DNA of 64,000 nt from Alloprevotella rava (GCF_014195585.1 NZ_JACICA010000006.1:62001-126000); one strand, 5' to 3'; shown: positions 44,368 to 53,321, counted from the first letter of the stretch. A program made the numbers and translations. The notes: a model not told the origin generated them from the letters alone.

Positions 44368-46350
44368 ATGTCTTTCTTACATAAATTTTCCCATTGGTAT
44401 TTCAATAAGAAGGCACTGCCCTATTGGGCTATCGTTTTAGCCGACAGCATCATTATCATATTGGCTTATGCCGTCACCTATTTCATCTTTCGCCCGCAAC
44501 TGCTCTATTGGCCTGACTACGGTCTTTCTGCAGAACGCCTTGAATTGATAGGGTGGATCAGTGTACGCCTTCTCATTTTCCTCGTACCATATCTCATCGG
44601 TATGCGGATCTTCAAGACGTATGCTGACATTTTCCGTTATTCATCGTTTATTGATCTCCTTCGGGTTGTCGGTGCCATGAGCATAGGAGGTATCTTGGCT
44701 TGGATGCTCCACTACCCCCTGTTTGTCTCCCGACAGTTTTATATCCAAAACATTCGCAGCTTTGAGGCCAATATCCGCACCCGGGACATCCTTGTAGCCA
44801 CAATTGCTGCCACCTTCCTGCTCTGGCTCACACGCATGATCGTCAAGTCGCTCTATGAAGTGAGTTTTACTCGAGCTGAAGCTAAATCGGCTTTCATCTA
44901 CGGCGTGAAAGGCGGTGGCATCAGCATCGCTAAGAGCATTCGCAACATGAAGCCCCAGCAGTTTGCCCTCCGCGGTTTTGTGACTGACGACAAAGGCGAA
45001 GCCAACCATGTGCTTATGGGGCAGCGCGTATATTTTCTGGACGATAAGCTGATACCTTTGATGAAAGAGCGCGACATTAAAGTATTGCTTGTGTCGCCCT
45101 TATGTAGTAATGCTCTCCGCCAAAACCAAGCATTCCAAGATGCACTCATCGAAGCCGATATCCGCATTCTCATGATGCCCAAGGCCGAGGAATGGAAAGA
45201 AGGCGATAAGATTGAGCCACTAAAAGAGGTAAAAATCGAGGACCTCCTCCCTCGCAATGAAATCCAGGTGGACATGGACGCTGTCGGGACCATGCTGCGC
45301 GGGAAAAGTATCCTCATCACGGGTTCGGCAGGTTCCATTGGCTCAGAAATGGTACGGCAGATTGCCACCTATCAGCCAAAGCGAATGATTCTCATCGACC
45401 AGGCCGAGACGCCTCAACACGATATCCGACTGATGATGAAGAACGAATGGCCCGATATCCAAACCGAAACCATCGTGACGAATATCTGCCACCGCGACCG
45501 CATAGAGCAAATTTTCAGCACTTATTGCCCCGACTATGTCTTCCATGCTGCGGCCTACAAACACGTGCCCATGATGGAAAATAATCCTTCAGAAGCTGTT
45601 CAGAACAACATCGAAGGCACACGCATCATTGCAGATATGTCCGTAAAATACGGGGTAAAGAAATTCGTCATGATATCTACAGACAAGGCTGTGAACCCTA
45701 CAAACGTCATGGGGTGCTCCAAACGCATCTGCGAGATTTATGTGCAGAGCCTCAACCATGCTGAAAAGGACGGCATAGTAGAGGGACAGACGCAGTTCGT
45801 TACGACGCGCTTCGGCAACGTACTTGGCTCTAACGGTTCAGTCATTCCCCTCTTCCGTCGCCAAATTCAAGCCGGAGGGCCCGTCACTGTAACTCATCCG
45901 GACATCATTCGCTTCTTCATGCTCATCCCCGAAGCCTGCAAATTGGTGCTCGAAGCTGGCACACACGGTAAAGGTGGCGAAATCTTCGTCTTCGATATGG
46001 GCAAACCGGTACGCATTGCCGACATGGCTAAACGTATGATCAAACTGAGCGGAGCGCAAGGCGTGAAAATTCAATATACAGGGCTGCGCGACGGCGAAAA
46101 GCTCTACGAAGAAGTGCTCAATAACGAAGAAGAATCGAAACCCACTTTTCACAAGAAAATCCGTATCGCTGCTGTGCGCGAGTATGACTACACGGAAGCT
46201 CAACAGCAAATCGATGCGCTCGTGGCTGCCAGCCATGAGTTCAACGATATGGAGACGGTGCGCATCATGAAGCAAATCGTACCAGAATATAAAAGTCAGC
46301 ATTCAAAATATGAAGAGCTGGACAAAACGACAGAAGTAGAAACCAACTGA
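44368..46350 (+). CDS. Membrane-bound UDP-sugar 4,6-dehydratase (PglF/CapD-like)
   Basis: The enzyme dehydrates UDP-GlcNAc to a 4-keto-6-deoxy sugar, using bound NAD+. The 660-residue product has four N-terminal membrane helices, a first Rossmann-like domain and a catalytic Rossmann domain with ITGSAGSIGSEMVRQIA (about residue 318). It also has HAAAYKHVPMMENNP, STDKAVNPTNVMGCSKR and DMGKPVRIADMAKRMI. This is the full-length membrane form typical of PglF and CapD. It follows the aminotransferase by 95 bp, and a strong terminator ends the first polysaccharide cluster. The last 20 residues are polar and variable. Confidence 0.94.
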   Translation: MSFLHKFSHWYFNKKALPYWAIVLADSIIIILAYAVTYFIFRPQLLYWPDYGLSAERLELIGWISVRLLIFLVPYLIGMRIFKTYADIFRYSSFIDLLRVVGAMSIGGILAWMLHYPLFVSRQFYIQNIRSFEANIRTRDILVATIAATFLLWLTRMIVKSLYEVSFTRAEAKSAFIYGVKGGGISIAKSIRNMKPQQFALRGFVTDDKGEANHVLMGQRVYFLDDKLIPLMKERDIKVLLVSPLCSNALRQNQAFQDALIEADIRILMMPKAEEWKEGDKIEPLKEVKIEDLLPRNEIQVDMDAVGTMLRGKSILITGSAGSIGSEMVRQIATYQPKRMILIDQAETPQHDIRLMMKNEWPDIQTETIVTNICHRDRIEQIFSTYCPDYVFHAAAYKHVPMMENNPSEAVQNNIEGTRIIADMSVKYGVKKFVMISTDKAVNPTNVMGCSKRICEIYVQSLNHAEKDGIVEGQTQFVTTRFGNVLGSNGSVIPLFRRQIQAGGPVTVTHPDIIRFFMLIPEACKLVLEAGTHGKGGEIFVFDMGKPVRIADMAKRMIKLSGAQGVKIQYTGLRDGEKLYEEVLNNEEESKPTFHKKIRIAAVREYDYTEAQQQIDALVAASHEFNDMETVRIMKQIVPEYKSQHSKYEELDKTTEVETN

Positions 46351-46397
46351 TACCGATTCGTTTCTACACAAGCGCCTAAAAGGCATCCCCACTTCTA

Positions 46398-46444
46398 AGG
46401 CTGCCAACTGACACACCTTTCTCGTCAGTTGGCAGCCTTTTTTG
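46398..46444 (+). terminator. Rho-independent terminator ending the first polysaccharide cluster
   Basis: AGGCTGCCAACTGAC (46398-46412) pairs perfectly with GTCAGTTGGCAGCCT (46424-46438) and is followed by six or more T. The 15-bp stem is one of the strongest in the window. Confidence 0.95.
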
Positions 46445-46772
46445 ATACTAAACGAAAAATAGTTTTCGACACTCTTCGAATAAAAAAGAAGAAGATAGCA
46501 ACCCTTAATCAAATCTCAGAGCAGTCAGAGCGATCTGAAACACCAAGTAGCCATACTATCCAATTAACCATCCTAAAATTTGACAAAGGATTTTCTTCAA
46601 AATAATGAAGAAAAGCAGAAGGGGAACAAAGAAAGAGAGATTTCATTCAAAGAAAACTCACTTCCCAATCAAAAAAGTCAGGAATTTGCTCAAATTTCCT
46701 TATCGTCCGCATCATTCTCGCATTTTTCACACCTTTTTCAAGTTGTAACACCTCTCTGTTGGCGGTCATTTT

Positions 46773-46864
46773 CCTTATTGTGTCAGCAGATAGAATAAGG
46801 GCGTGGGCTGACGCAATAAGCCTGTCAGTTGATAGCCTTATTGCATTCACGAAAACACTTATAA
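46773..46864. repeat. 21-bp-lattice octamer array 7
   Basis: Octamers start at 46773, 46793 (GAATAAGG), 46814 (CAATAAGC) and 46836, with a weak fifth at 46857 (ACTTATAA). The anchor base pair lies at 46776, 46797, 46818, 46839 and 46860. The array sits in a spacer of more than 1 kb (46351-47499). Apart from the terminator, this array and the 47248 promoter I see nothing there. Confidence 0.85.
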
Positions 46865-47247
46865 AAGCCGTCTTCATAAAAGGCTAAAAGAAAGAACTGA
46901 TACGGACACTGCGAATTTTGAGCCATTCTAGCACTAACAAAGTAAGAAGTATTTTTACAAAACAGGATTATTCATCTACCCTTTTTAGAAGAACAAATCA
47001 ACAAAGCTCAAATTAGAAAAATCAGCTAAGAACTAACAACAAAACTTCTTTATTTGTCCGCTATCTACTTCGTTTCCGACAACTAAGCACTACAATACAA
47101 TAAAGCAACAGAATACAACAAAGCGTATTTATTTCTCTCTCACCCAAAAGCATATACATTTCGTTTTAACCTTACATATACTTTCACCTTTTTACGACAC
47201 TTTGCAATATATTTTCCTCTTTTTTCTCATTTTTAATAAAATAACTG

Positions 47248-47256
47248 TATATTTGC
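47248..47256 (+). promoter_or_regulatory. Bacteroidetes -7 box and long leader for the wecA-like gene
   Basis: TATATTTGC is an exact TAnnTTTGC match. The transcript would carry a leader of about 240 nt (to 47499) that is A+T-rich and has no open frame I would call. Both other polysaccharide promoters in the window (26411 and 57362) also have leaders of 180-200 nt. Confidence 0.6.
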
Positions 47257-47499
47257 ATTTATCCTATAAATGGATACGAATCTCTATTGTAGCCTTTTAA
47301 TGGAATAAGACTACAAACTTTTTATTCGTAGCCCCCTGTTTATCACCTGTATACAACGTATCCAGGGAGCTAAAGAAATACCCTTTTACATTCTTTAAAC
47401 ACAACATCGGATGAGTAGATTTGTAAACTTTTAACACTTCTACCACGATACAAACTGCATCCCACAAAACTCGCGGATACAGACGGATAACTACACCTC

Positions 47500-48642
47500 A
47501 TGATATTCCTTTACAATTTCTTAGCCTTTTTTTTCAGTGCAGCCATGGCTACGCTGATGATTCGAGAAATTCTCCGCATAGCATACAAGAGAAAACTCTT
47601 TGACCTTATTGATGGACGAAAAGTCCATACGGTGCAAGTGCCACGCTTAGGGGGAGTTGCCTTTACTCCTAGCATCATCATGAGCATCTCGCTCTTGAGC
47701 GTCATTGCCTCCATGTTTGGCATCTCACCATTCTTTGTTGTCGATGGGCGCACCGTAGCCTATTGTCTCTTTGCCACACTGCTCATCTACAGCGAAGGGA
47801 TGGCCGACGATCTTCTCGGACTAAGATACCAAGTGAAGTTCTTGTTCCAATTCATCTGCGCCATCGTTCTGGTGCTCTCTCGAACCTATTTCACATCGCT
47901 CCACGGACTATTGGGTATCTACGAGATACCGCCAGCCATTGGCTACCCCCTGGCGGTGGTTTTCATCGTGGGCATCATCAACGCGATGAACCTTATCGAT
48001 GGTATTGATGGTCTAGCATCAGGTCTGAGTATGATAGCTCTCACTTTCTTTGGTATCTTCGCCACATGCTATGGTTATGCTGCTTTCAGTATCACAGCTT
48101 TTGCCACACTCGGCGTAGTTGTTCCGTTTTTCTATTATAACGTCTTCGGACGTGCCGAGACGGAGCACAAGATTTTCATGGGCGACTGTGGCAGCCAAAC
48201 CATCGGTCTGATTCTTGGTATGCTGTCCGTGCGTTTCTGTATGCTAGGTCACGCTCAAGAGGTGCTCCACTTGCCCAATACGCTTATCGTGGTGTTCAGC
48301 CTCCTCCTCGTTCCGTGTTTCGACGTTATCCGTGTGATGGTAGGACGTATGCGCCACGGCAAAAGTCCTTTCCACCCCGACAAGACACATATTCATCATA
48401 AGTTCTTAGCCCTCGGTTTCACGCACCGCCGCACCATGGTGACGATTCTCCTTATCGCCATGGGCTATGTCATCTTGACGCTCTCGCTAAGCCGCATCCT
48501 CAACATCAACATCGTTGTTCTAATCGACGTTCTTGTATGGACAGCCATGCACTTCTACTTGAACCGACGAATGGGGCCTCCCCCCCCTTACCCCTCTCCA
48601 AAAGGAGAGGGGAGTGAATACTCCTGTAGAAGACAATGTTAG
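47500..48642 (+). CDS. WecA-like polyprenyl-phosphate N-acetylhexosamine-1-phosphate transferase
   Basis: This polytopic enzyme of the MraY/WecA family starts glycan assembly on undecaprenyl phosphate. The 380-residue product has about eleven membrane segments. Motifs are RKVHTVQVPRLGGVAF near the N-terminus, MADDLLGLRYQVKFLFQF, the catalytic-site NLIDGIDGLASGLS, FMGDCGSQTIGL and the late HPDKTHIHHKFLALG histidine motif. The last ~28 residues (GPPPPYPSPKGEGSEYS and onward) are encoded by an inserted repeat (48575-48621), so the original C-terminus has been replaced. With wecB and wecC downstream it fits a GlcNAc/ManNAcA-containing glycan. It is the second initiating transferase in the window. 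Confidence 0.92.
   Translation: MIFLYNFLAFFFSAAMATLMIREILRIAYKRKLFDLIDGRKVHTVQVPRLGGVAFTPSIIMSISLLSVIASMFGISPFFVVDGRTVAYCLFATLLIYSEGMADDLLGLRYQVKFLFQFICAIVLVLSRTYFTSLHGLLGIYEIPPAIGYPLAVVFIVGIINAMNLIDGIDGLASGLSMIALTFFGIFATCYGYAAFSITAFATLGVVVPFFYYNVFGRAETEHKIFMGDCGSQTIGLILGMLSVRFCMLGHAQEVLHLPNTLIVVFSLLLVPCFDVIRVMVGRMRHGKSPFHPDKTHIHHKFLALGFTHRRTMVTILLIAMGYVILTLSLSRILNINIVVLIDVLVWTAMHFYLNRRMGPPPPYPSPKGEGSEYSCRRQC
48575..48621 (+). repeat. Inverted terminal repeat, left copy
   Basis: The sequence runs GGCCTC, eight C in all, TTACCCCTCTCCAAAAGGAG, then AGGGGAGTGAATAC. It encodes the terminal residues of the WecA-like protein. Confidence 0.8.
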
Positions 48643-48721
48643 GGGAAACTGGACTGCTTAGACTCTTGTGGATGAGAGTGGAAGACAATATTGGATTGAC
48701 GGATTACTAAGACTATGAGAT

Positions 48722-49096
48722 ATGTACGACTATGAAACGGCAAATCCGAACAAGTATGGGCTACTAAAAGAATTTGCGCGCAAGAACCGCGCAGGGATGA
48801 CGCCGTGCGAGAAAGCGCTGTGGGAAAAACTCAGAAAGCTGTCATGTGGCATAAAGTTTCGCCGACAACACCCCATAGCCGACTATATTGCCGACTTCAT
48901 CTGCCTGGAAAGAAAACTCATTATTGAAGTGGACGGAAAATACCACGAAAGCCCCGAACAAAAGGCTCATGATGAAATAAGAACCCACGATCTCGAAGCC
49001 TACGGATACACCATCCTTCGGTTCACAAACGAAGATGTTACCTATAACCTACAAACAGTCATCAACAATATAAAAGACTACGTTTTATACAAATAA
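48722..49096 (+). CDS. DUF559 endonuclease-like protein
   Basis: The 124-residue product belongs to the DUF559 family, which has a restriction-endonuclease-like fold related to very-short-patch-repair nucleases. Visible features are KNRAGMTPCEKALWEKLR, GIKFRRQHPIADYIADFICL, LIIEVDGKYHE (the E-V-D-G core of the predicted active site) and a closing YTILRFTNEDV. The length is the usual one for the family. It lies between inverted repeats and interrupts an otherwise polysaccharide-related gene row, so it is probably a passenger rather than a pathway gene. The biochemical role of most DUF559 proteins is not known. Confidence 0.88.
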   Translation: MYDYETANPNKYGLLKEFARKNRAGMTPCEKALWEKLRKLSCGIKFRRQHPIADYIADFICLERKLIIEVDGKYHESPEQKAHDEIRTHDLEAYGYTILRFTNEDVTYNLQTVINNIKDYVLYK

Positions 49097-49103
49097 AACA
49101 ACC

Positions 49104-49157
49104 ACTAACAAGCACATAAAAACAGACACACCCAACAAAAATACACACTCCCCTCTC
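49104..49157 (+). repeat. Direct repeat, copy 1
   Basis: About 54 bp containing AAAACAGACACACCCAACAA and ending in CACTCCCCTCTC. It is repeated with a few changes 107 bp downstream (49211-49264). It includes a partial third copy of the inverted terminal repeat. Confidence 0.75.
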
Positions 49158-49204
49158 TACGGGGCGTAGTTACCATCACCTAAACACAGTTGCAACAATA
49201 TAAA

Positions 49205-50467
49205 ATGCCCACCAACAAACACATAACAAAAGACACACCCAACAAAAGTATACACTCCCCTCTCCCGTTGGAGAGGGGTAAGGGGGTGAGGCTCACGTTC
49301 CTCCTCATCACCATCCTCTTCTTCATGTGGGGTTTTGCCCACAGTATGCTGGATGTACTCAACAAGCACTTTCAAGTGTCGCTCAATATCTCCATGACCC
49401 AGGCAGCACTCGTACAAAACGCCGTGTATGGAGGATATTTCCTGATGGCCATTCCAGCAGGAAAAATCATCAGCAGATTCGGGTATAGAGCCGGCGTCCT
49501 CACGGGGCTCGTACTCTTCTCCCTTGGAGCACTACTCTTTGTACCCAGTAGCTTACTGAACAATCCGCTCCTCACGTTCTATTTCTTCGTCTTCTCCCTC
49601 TTCGTCATCGGCTGCGGCCTTACCTGCCTCGAGACATCGGCTAATCCGTACGCCACAGTATTGGGCGATAAAGAAGGAGCAGAGCGACGCATCAATTTCG
49701 CCCAATCGTTCAACGGCTTAGGGTGGATTCTCGGTCCGCTGATTGGCCTATTCCTCTTCCGCGAAGGGGCAGAAAACAACGACGTTGTCATCCCCTATGC
49801 CGTCATCGGTGTGATAGTCCTCATCATGGCAACAGTATTCAGTAGAGTCCCCCTACCAGAAGTAGGAACAGAGAACGACGCCACGGAAGAAGACCCCCAG
49901 AAAGTTCGCTCCCTCTGGCAACACCGTAATTTTAAGTTCGGCATCCTCGTTTTGATGCTCTATGTGGCCGCACAAACGGGAGTCAACAGTTTCTTTATCA
50001 ACTACACCACCGATCCCGCTGTAGGAATCTCCACCACCACGGCCACCCTGCTCCTTGCCTTCGGCTGCATGGGTCTCTTCATGGTGGGCCGCCTCTGCGG
50101 TAGTTGGCTCATGAGTCGCATCCGCGCCGAACGTATCTTGACCTTCTGCGCCTTAGGTGCCACCCTCGCCACGTTCGTCATCCTGCTCACGGGCGGCATG
50201 ATAGGCACAGTTGCTCTCTTCTTTGTCTATTTATTTGAGAGCATCATGTTCCCCACCATCTTCGCCCTCTCTATCCGCGGATTGGGCAGTAAGCAGACAA
50301 AGCAAGCCAGCAGCTATCTCATCATGAGCATCGTAGGCGGTGCAGTAGCCCCCACTATCATGGCCTTCATCGGCGAGCATTCCGGTCTGGCTCAAGCTTT
50401 CATCGTCCCCCTCATCTGCTACATCGCCATCCTGCTGTATGGTATGAAATATAAAACACTGAAATAA
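49205..50467 (+). CDS. FucP-type major facilitator superfamily sugar transporter
   Basis: This is an inner-membrane proton-coupled sugar porter. The product is 420 residues from the ATG at 49205. It has 12 membrane segments, beginning LTFLLITILFFMWGFAHSML, which is the FucP/GluP N-terminal helix. It also has YGGYFLMAIPAGKIISRFGY, CLETSANPYATVLGD and AQSFNGLGWILGPLIG, all FucP/GluP-family motifs. The first ~27 residues (HSPLPLERGKG) are encoded by the right inverted repeat of the DUF559 unit, so the native start was probably lost. A GTG at 49286 is an alternative start. It lies 13 bp before the LicC-PLP fusion and may import a precursor for that pathway, by analogy with LicB. Confidence 0.9.
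   Translation: MPTNKHITKDTPNKSIHSPLPLERGKGVRLTFLLITILFFMWGFAHSMLDVLNKHFQVSLNISMTQAALVQNAVYGGYFLMAIPAGKIISRFGYRAGVLTGLVLFSLGALLFVPSSLLNNPLLTFYFFVFSLFVIGCGLTCLETSANPYATVLGDKEGAERRINFAQSFNGLGWILGPLIGLFLFREGAENNDVVIPYAVIGVIVLIMATVFSRVPLPEVGTENDATEEDPQKVRSLWQHRNFKFGILVLMLYVAAQTGVNSFFINYTTDPAVGISTTTATLLLAFGCMGLFMVGRLCGSWLMSRIRAERILTFCALGATLATFVILLTGGMIGTVALFFVYLFESIMFPTIFALSIRGLGSKQTKQASSYLIMSIVGGAVAPTIMAFIGEHSGLAQAFIVPLICYIAILLYGMKYKTLK
49211..49264 (+). repeat. Direct repeat, copy 2
   Basis: This is the second copy of the 49104-49157 repeat. It lies at the 5' end of the FucP-type coding sequence and runs into the right inverted repeat. Confidence 0.75.
49248..49294 (-). repeat. Inverted terminal repeat, right copy
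   Basis: This is the inverted counterpart of 48575-48621. It contains CACTCCCCTCTCCCGTTGGA, then GAGGGGTAAGGGGGTGAGGC. It lies within the first codons of the FucP-type gene. Confidence 0.8.
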
Positions 50468-50480
50468 GCAACAACACATA

Positions 50481-52295
50481 ATGCAAGCCATTATCCTTGC
50501 GGCTGGTATGGGCCGCCGTCTGGGGGAATATACCCGAGATAACACCAAATGTATGTTACCTGTCAATGGGGTGCGCCTCATCGACCGCGTACTCGGTCAG
50601 CTCTCACAACTGGGACTGAGCCGCGTTGTCATTGTTGTGGGCTACAAAGGGCAGAACCTTATCGACTACATAGGCCATCGCTACGACGACCGTCTCAAGA
50701 TTGAATATGTCAACAACCCTGTCTACGACAAGACCAACAATATCTATTCGCTCTCACTTGCCAAGGATAAATTGCAGGAGGACGACACGCTACTCATCGA
50801 ATCGGACTTAATTTTCGACGATAGCCTCTTCCGCATGATTCTGGATAATCCCTACCCCAACCTCGCCCTTGTGGATAAATACGAGACTTGGATGGACGGG
50901 ACGATGGTTCGCATTGACGAGGACAACAATATCGTCAATTTCATCCCTAAAAAGGCGTTCAAATATAAAGATGTAGATAGCTACTACAAAACCGTCAATA
51001 TTTATAAATTCTCCCGTGAGTTCTCGCAAAACAAGTATGTCCCCTTCCTCGAAGCCTACAGTAAGGCTTTGGGCAACAATGAATACTACGAGCAGGTGCT
51101 GCGCGTTATCACCTTGCTTGACAATGCAGAACTGAAAGCTCTACCCATTACTAACGGGGCTAAATGGTACGAAATCGACGACGTACAGGATTTGGATATT
51201 GCCGAAACGTTGTTTGCCGACAAAGACGAGTTTATGTACCGCTACAATATGCGGTTTGGTGGCCACTGGCGTTTCCCGAAACTCCTCGACTTCTGTTATC
51301 TTGTCAATCCCTATTTCCCGACGGCGCACATGAAAGATGAGTTGCGCGCCAACTTTGACATTCTTCTCTCAGAATATCCCAGCGGAATGTATGTCAATAG
51401 CCTCATTGCGGCCAAATACTTTGACATCCGACAGAAATACACCGTGGTAGGAAATGGTGCGGCCGAACTTATCAAGAGTTTGATGGAACGCGTGGAAGGC
51501 CGCATCGGTGTGGTCTATCCCACCTTCCAGGAATATCCCAACCGCAAGGAGCAAACGGAGATTATAGGCTTCACGCCCGATAATGCTGATCTCACCTATA
51601 CGGCCGATGATCTTATCCGCTTCTATGCCGACAAGAAGCTATCAACGCTCCTACTTATCAATCCCGATAATCCCAGCGGCAATTTCATCCCAATAGCCGA
51701 TGTGTTGCGCCTGGCCGCATGGTGTAAGGAACGCAGTATCTTCTTCGTAGTCGATGAGAGTTTCGTGGATTTCAGTGAGGACTTCCGCAACAACAGCTTG
51801 CTCCACAACGAAATTCTCCAGGCCTATCCCAACTTGGCCGTAATGAAGAGCATCAGCAAGAGCTACGGCGTCCCAGGTCTGCGCCTCGGGGTCTTGGCCA
51901 GCAGCGATGAAGCACTCATCAACTGGATGAAGCACGATGTGAGCATTTGGAATATCAATAGCTTTGCGGAATTCTACATGCAAATCTTCGGTAAATACCA
52001 GAAGGATTACGACCGCGCGTGTCAGAAGTTCATAGCCGAACGCGAACGCTTCATGGCTCGCCTCACGGACATTCCTTTCCTCCGCGTTATCCCTAGCCAA
52101 GCCAACTATTTCCTCTGCCAGGTTACAGAAAAATACACCAGCGAGGAACTCACACGCCGTCTACTCATGGATTTCAATATTCTTATCAAGGACTGCGACA
52201 ATAAGGACGGACTGGAAAATAAAAACTATGTGCGCATCGCTGTGCGTGACCAAAAAGACAACGACACGCTTGTCGAAGCACTCAAAACATTGTAA
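50481..52295 (+). CDS. Fusion of a LicC-like nucleotidyltransferase and a HisC/CobD-like PLP enzyme
   Basis: The 604-residue product has two enzymes. Residues 1 to about 235 are an NTP-transferase with LAAGMGRRLGEYTRDNTK, VVGYKGQNLIDYI, a metal-site region LIESDLIF, and a closing WYEIDDVQDLDIAE, as in LicC-type phosphocholine cytidylyltransferases. From about residue 265 to the end it is a fold-type I PLP enzyme with INPDNPSGNF, FFVVDESFVDFSED and SISKSYGVPGLRLGVLASS (Lys460). The PGLRLG form is close to CobD and HisC. A plausible route is decarboxylation or transamination to a phospho-amino-alcohol and then activation as a CDP derivative. An opine-dehydrogenase-like gene and licD follow. The fusion is clear; the substrate is inferred. 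Confidence 0.87.
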   Translation: MQAIILAAGMGRRLGEYTRDNTKCMLPVNGVRLIDRVLGQLSQLGLSRVVIVVGYKGQNLIDYIGHRYDDRLKIEYVNNPVYDKTNNIYSLSLAKDKLQEDDTLLIESDLIFDDSLFRMILDNPYPNLALVDKYETWMDGTMVRIDEDNNIVNFIPKKAFKYKDVDSYYKTVNIYKFSREFSQNKYVPFLEAYSKALGNNEYYEQVLRVITLLDNAELKALPITNGAKWYEIDDVQDLDIAETLFADKDEFMYRYNMRFGGHWRFPKLLDFCYLVNPYFPTAHMKDELRANFDILLSEYPSGMYVNSLIAAKYFDIRQKYTVVGNGAAELIKSLMERVEGRIGVVYPTFQEYPNRKEQTEIIGFTPDNADLTYTADDLIRFYADKKLSTLLLINPDNPSGNFIPIADVLRLAAWCKERSIFFVVDESFVDFSEDFRNNSLLHNEILQAYPNLAVMKSISKSYGVPGLRLGVLASSDEALINWMKHDVSIWNINSFAEFYMQIFGKYQKDYDRACQKFIAERERFMARLTDIPFLRVIPSQANYFLCQVTEKYTSEELTRRLLMDFNILIKDCDNKDGLENKNYVRIAVRDQKDNDTLVEALKTL

Positions 52296-52298
52296 CCC

Positions 52299-53321
52299 AT
52301 GAATATCTGCATCTGCGGTGGAGGAAACCTCGGCCACGTTGTCCTCGGCGTCTTAGCTGCACAACCTCAGAACCATGTCAGCCTGCTGACAAACCACCCG
52401 CAGCGATGGGCAGATACCGTGACGGTGACCGACCCTAACGGAAAGCAGTACGCTGGGAAGATTGCACAAATCACAAATCAAGCAGAAGAGGTCATACCGC
52501 ATAGTGACATTGTTCTGCTCTGTCTCCCCGGTTTTGCCATCCGCGAGGAACTGGATAAAATTCGCCCTTATCTGTCGGCCACTGCCGCAGTGGGGAGCAT
52601 CGTTTCCAGTACGGGATTTTTCTTTGAAGCTCAACGCCTGTTGCCCAAAGAGCAACCACTGTTTGGTTTCCAGCGCGTTCCGTTCATTTCCCGCACCACC
52701 GAATATGGTCGCAGCGCCGAACTGAAGGGCTACAAGCCGTTGCTCAACCTCGCCGTAGAGCAAACAGCCGACAAAGAGGCTTTGCGCCTCACTATCGAGC
52801 AACTATTCCACACTCCCACGGAGTTGTTGCAAAGCCACTATGAGGCAAGCCTTACCAACAGCAACCCCTTGCTCCATCCCTCCCGTCTCTATACGCTTTG
52901 GAAGGACTGGCACGAAGGTATTGTTTACGATAAGAATCCCTATTTCTACGCCGATTGGACACTGGAAGCTGCCCAACTATATATAGATATGGATGCGGAG
53001 TTTCAAACATTGCTCCGCACACTCCCCGTACGCCCCGAAGCCATTCCCGATGTACTCACCTATTACGAGAGCCATGATGCAGCATCGTTGGCACATAAGC
53101 TCCGCACCATCCCCGCCTTTCAAGGCATTCTTTCCCCAATGAAAGAGGTTGAAGGAGGTTTCCTCCCCGACTTCCACAGCCGCTATTTCACGGAGGATTT
53201 CCCTTTCGGTATGCGCTTCATTATAGAAGTGGCGCAAGAACAAGGAGTTGAAATTCCGAAAATCAAAGAAGTGTATGAATGGGGTATGGGGAAAATTCAG
53301 TTCATCCCCGAAATGCGTTGA
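52299..53321 (+). CDS. NAD(P)-dependent opine/octopine-dehydrogenase-like protein
   Basis: Opine dehydrogenases reductively join an amine to a 2-keto acid. The 340-residue product has the N-terminal nucleotide loop CICGGGNLGHVVLGVLA, the Rossmann continuation SDIVLLCLPGFAIREEL, and a C-terminal helical domain with EASLTNSNPLLHPSRLYTLW, which matches the catalytic-domain signature of the octopine/nopaline family (conserved N-x-x-x-H region). It starts 3 bp after the LicC-PLP fusion, so it probably acts on the same amino compound. The last codons (FIPEMR and the stop) coincide with a copy of repeat element A. The substrate is unknown. Confidence 0.85.
   Translation: MNICICGGGNLGHVVLGVLAAQPQNHVSLLTNHPQRWADTVTVTDPNGKQYAGKIAQITNQAEEVIPHSDIVLLCLPGFAIREELDKIRPYLSATAAVGSIVSSTGFFFEAQRLLPKEQPLFGFQRVPFISRTTEYGRSAELKGYKPLLNLAVEQTADKEALRLTIEQLFHTPTELLQSHYEASLTNSNPLLHPSRLYTLWKDWHEGIVYDKNPYFYADWTLEAAQLYIDMDAEFQTLLRTLPVRPEAIPDVLTYYESHDAASLAHKLRTIPAFQGILSPMKEVEGGFLPDFHSRYFTEDFPFGMRFIIEVAQEQGVEIPKIKEVYEWGMGKIQFIPEMR
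53299..53320. repeat. Half-copy of element A overlapping a stop codon
   Basis: AGTTCATCCCCGAAATGCGT then TG matches the left end of element A (31870-31891) in 20 of 22 positions. It supplies the last six codons and part of the stop of the opine-dehydrogenase-like gene and opens the second composite unit. Confidence 0.75.

Larger units (their letters stand above)
48575..49294 (+). mobile_element. Putative small mobile unit with inverted ends carrying a DUF559 gene
   Basis: Two inverted copies of a roughly 47-bp sequence bound this 720-bp segment: 48575-48621 and 49248-49294. Each contains a CCCCTCTCC/GGAGAGGGG palindrome, and most positions of one match the reverse complement of the other. 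The only gene inside is the DUF559 endonuclease-like gene at 48722. The left end lies inside the 3' end of wecA and the right end inside the 5' end of the FucP-type gene. There is no transposase and no clear target duplication, so mobility is an inference. Confidence 0.55.
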
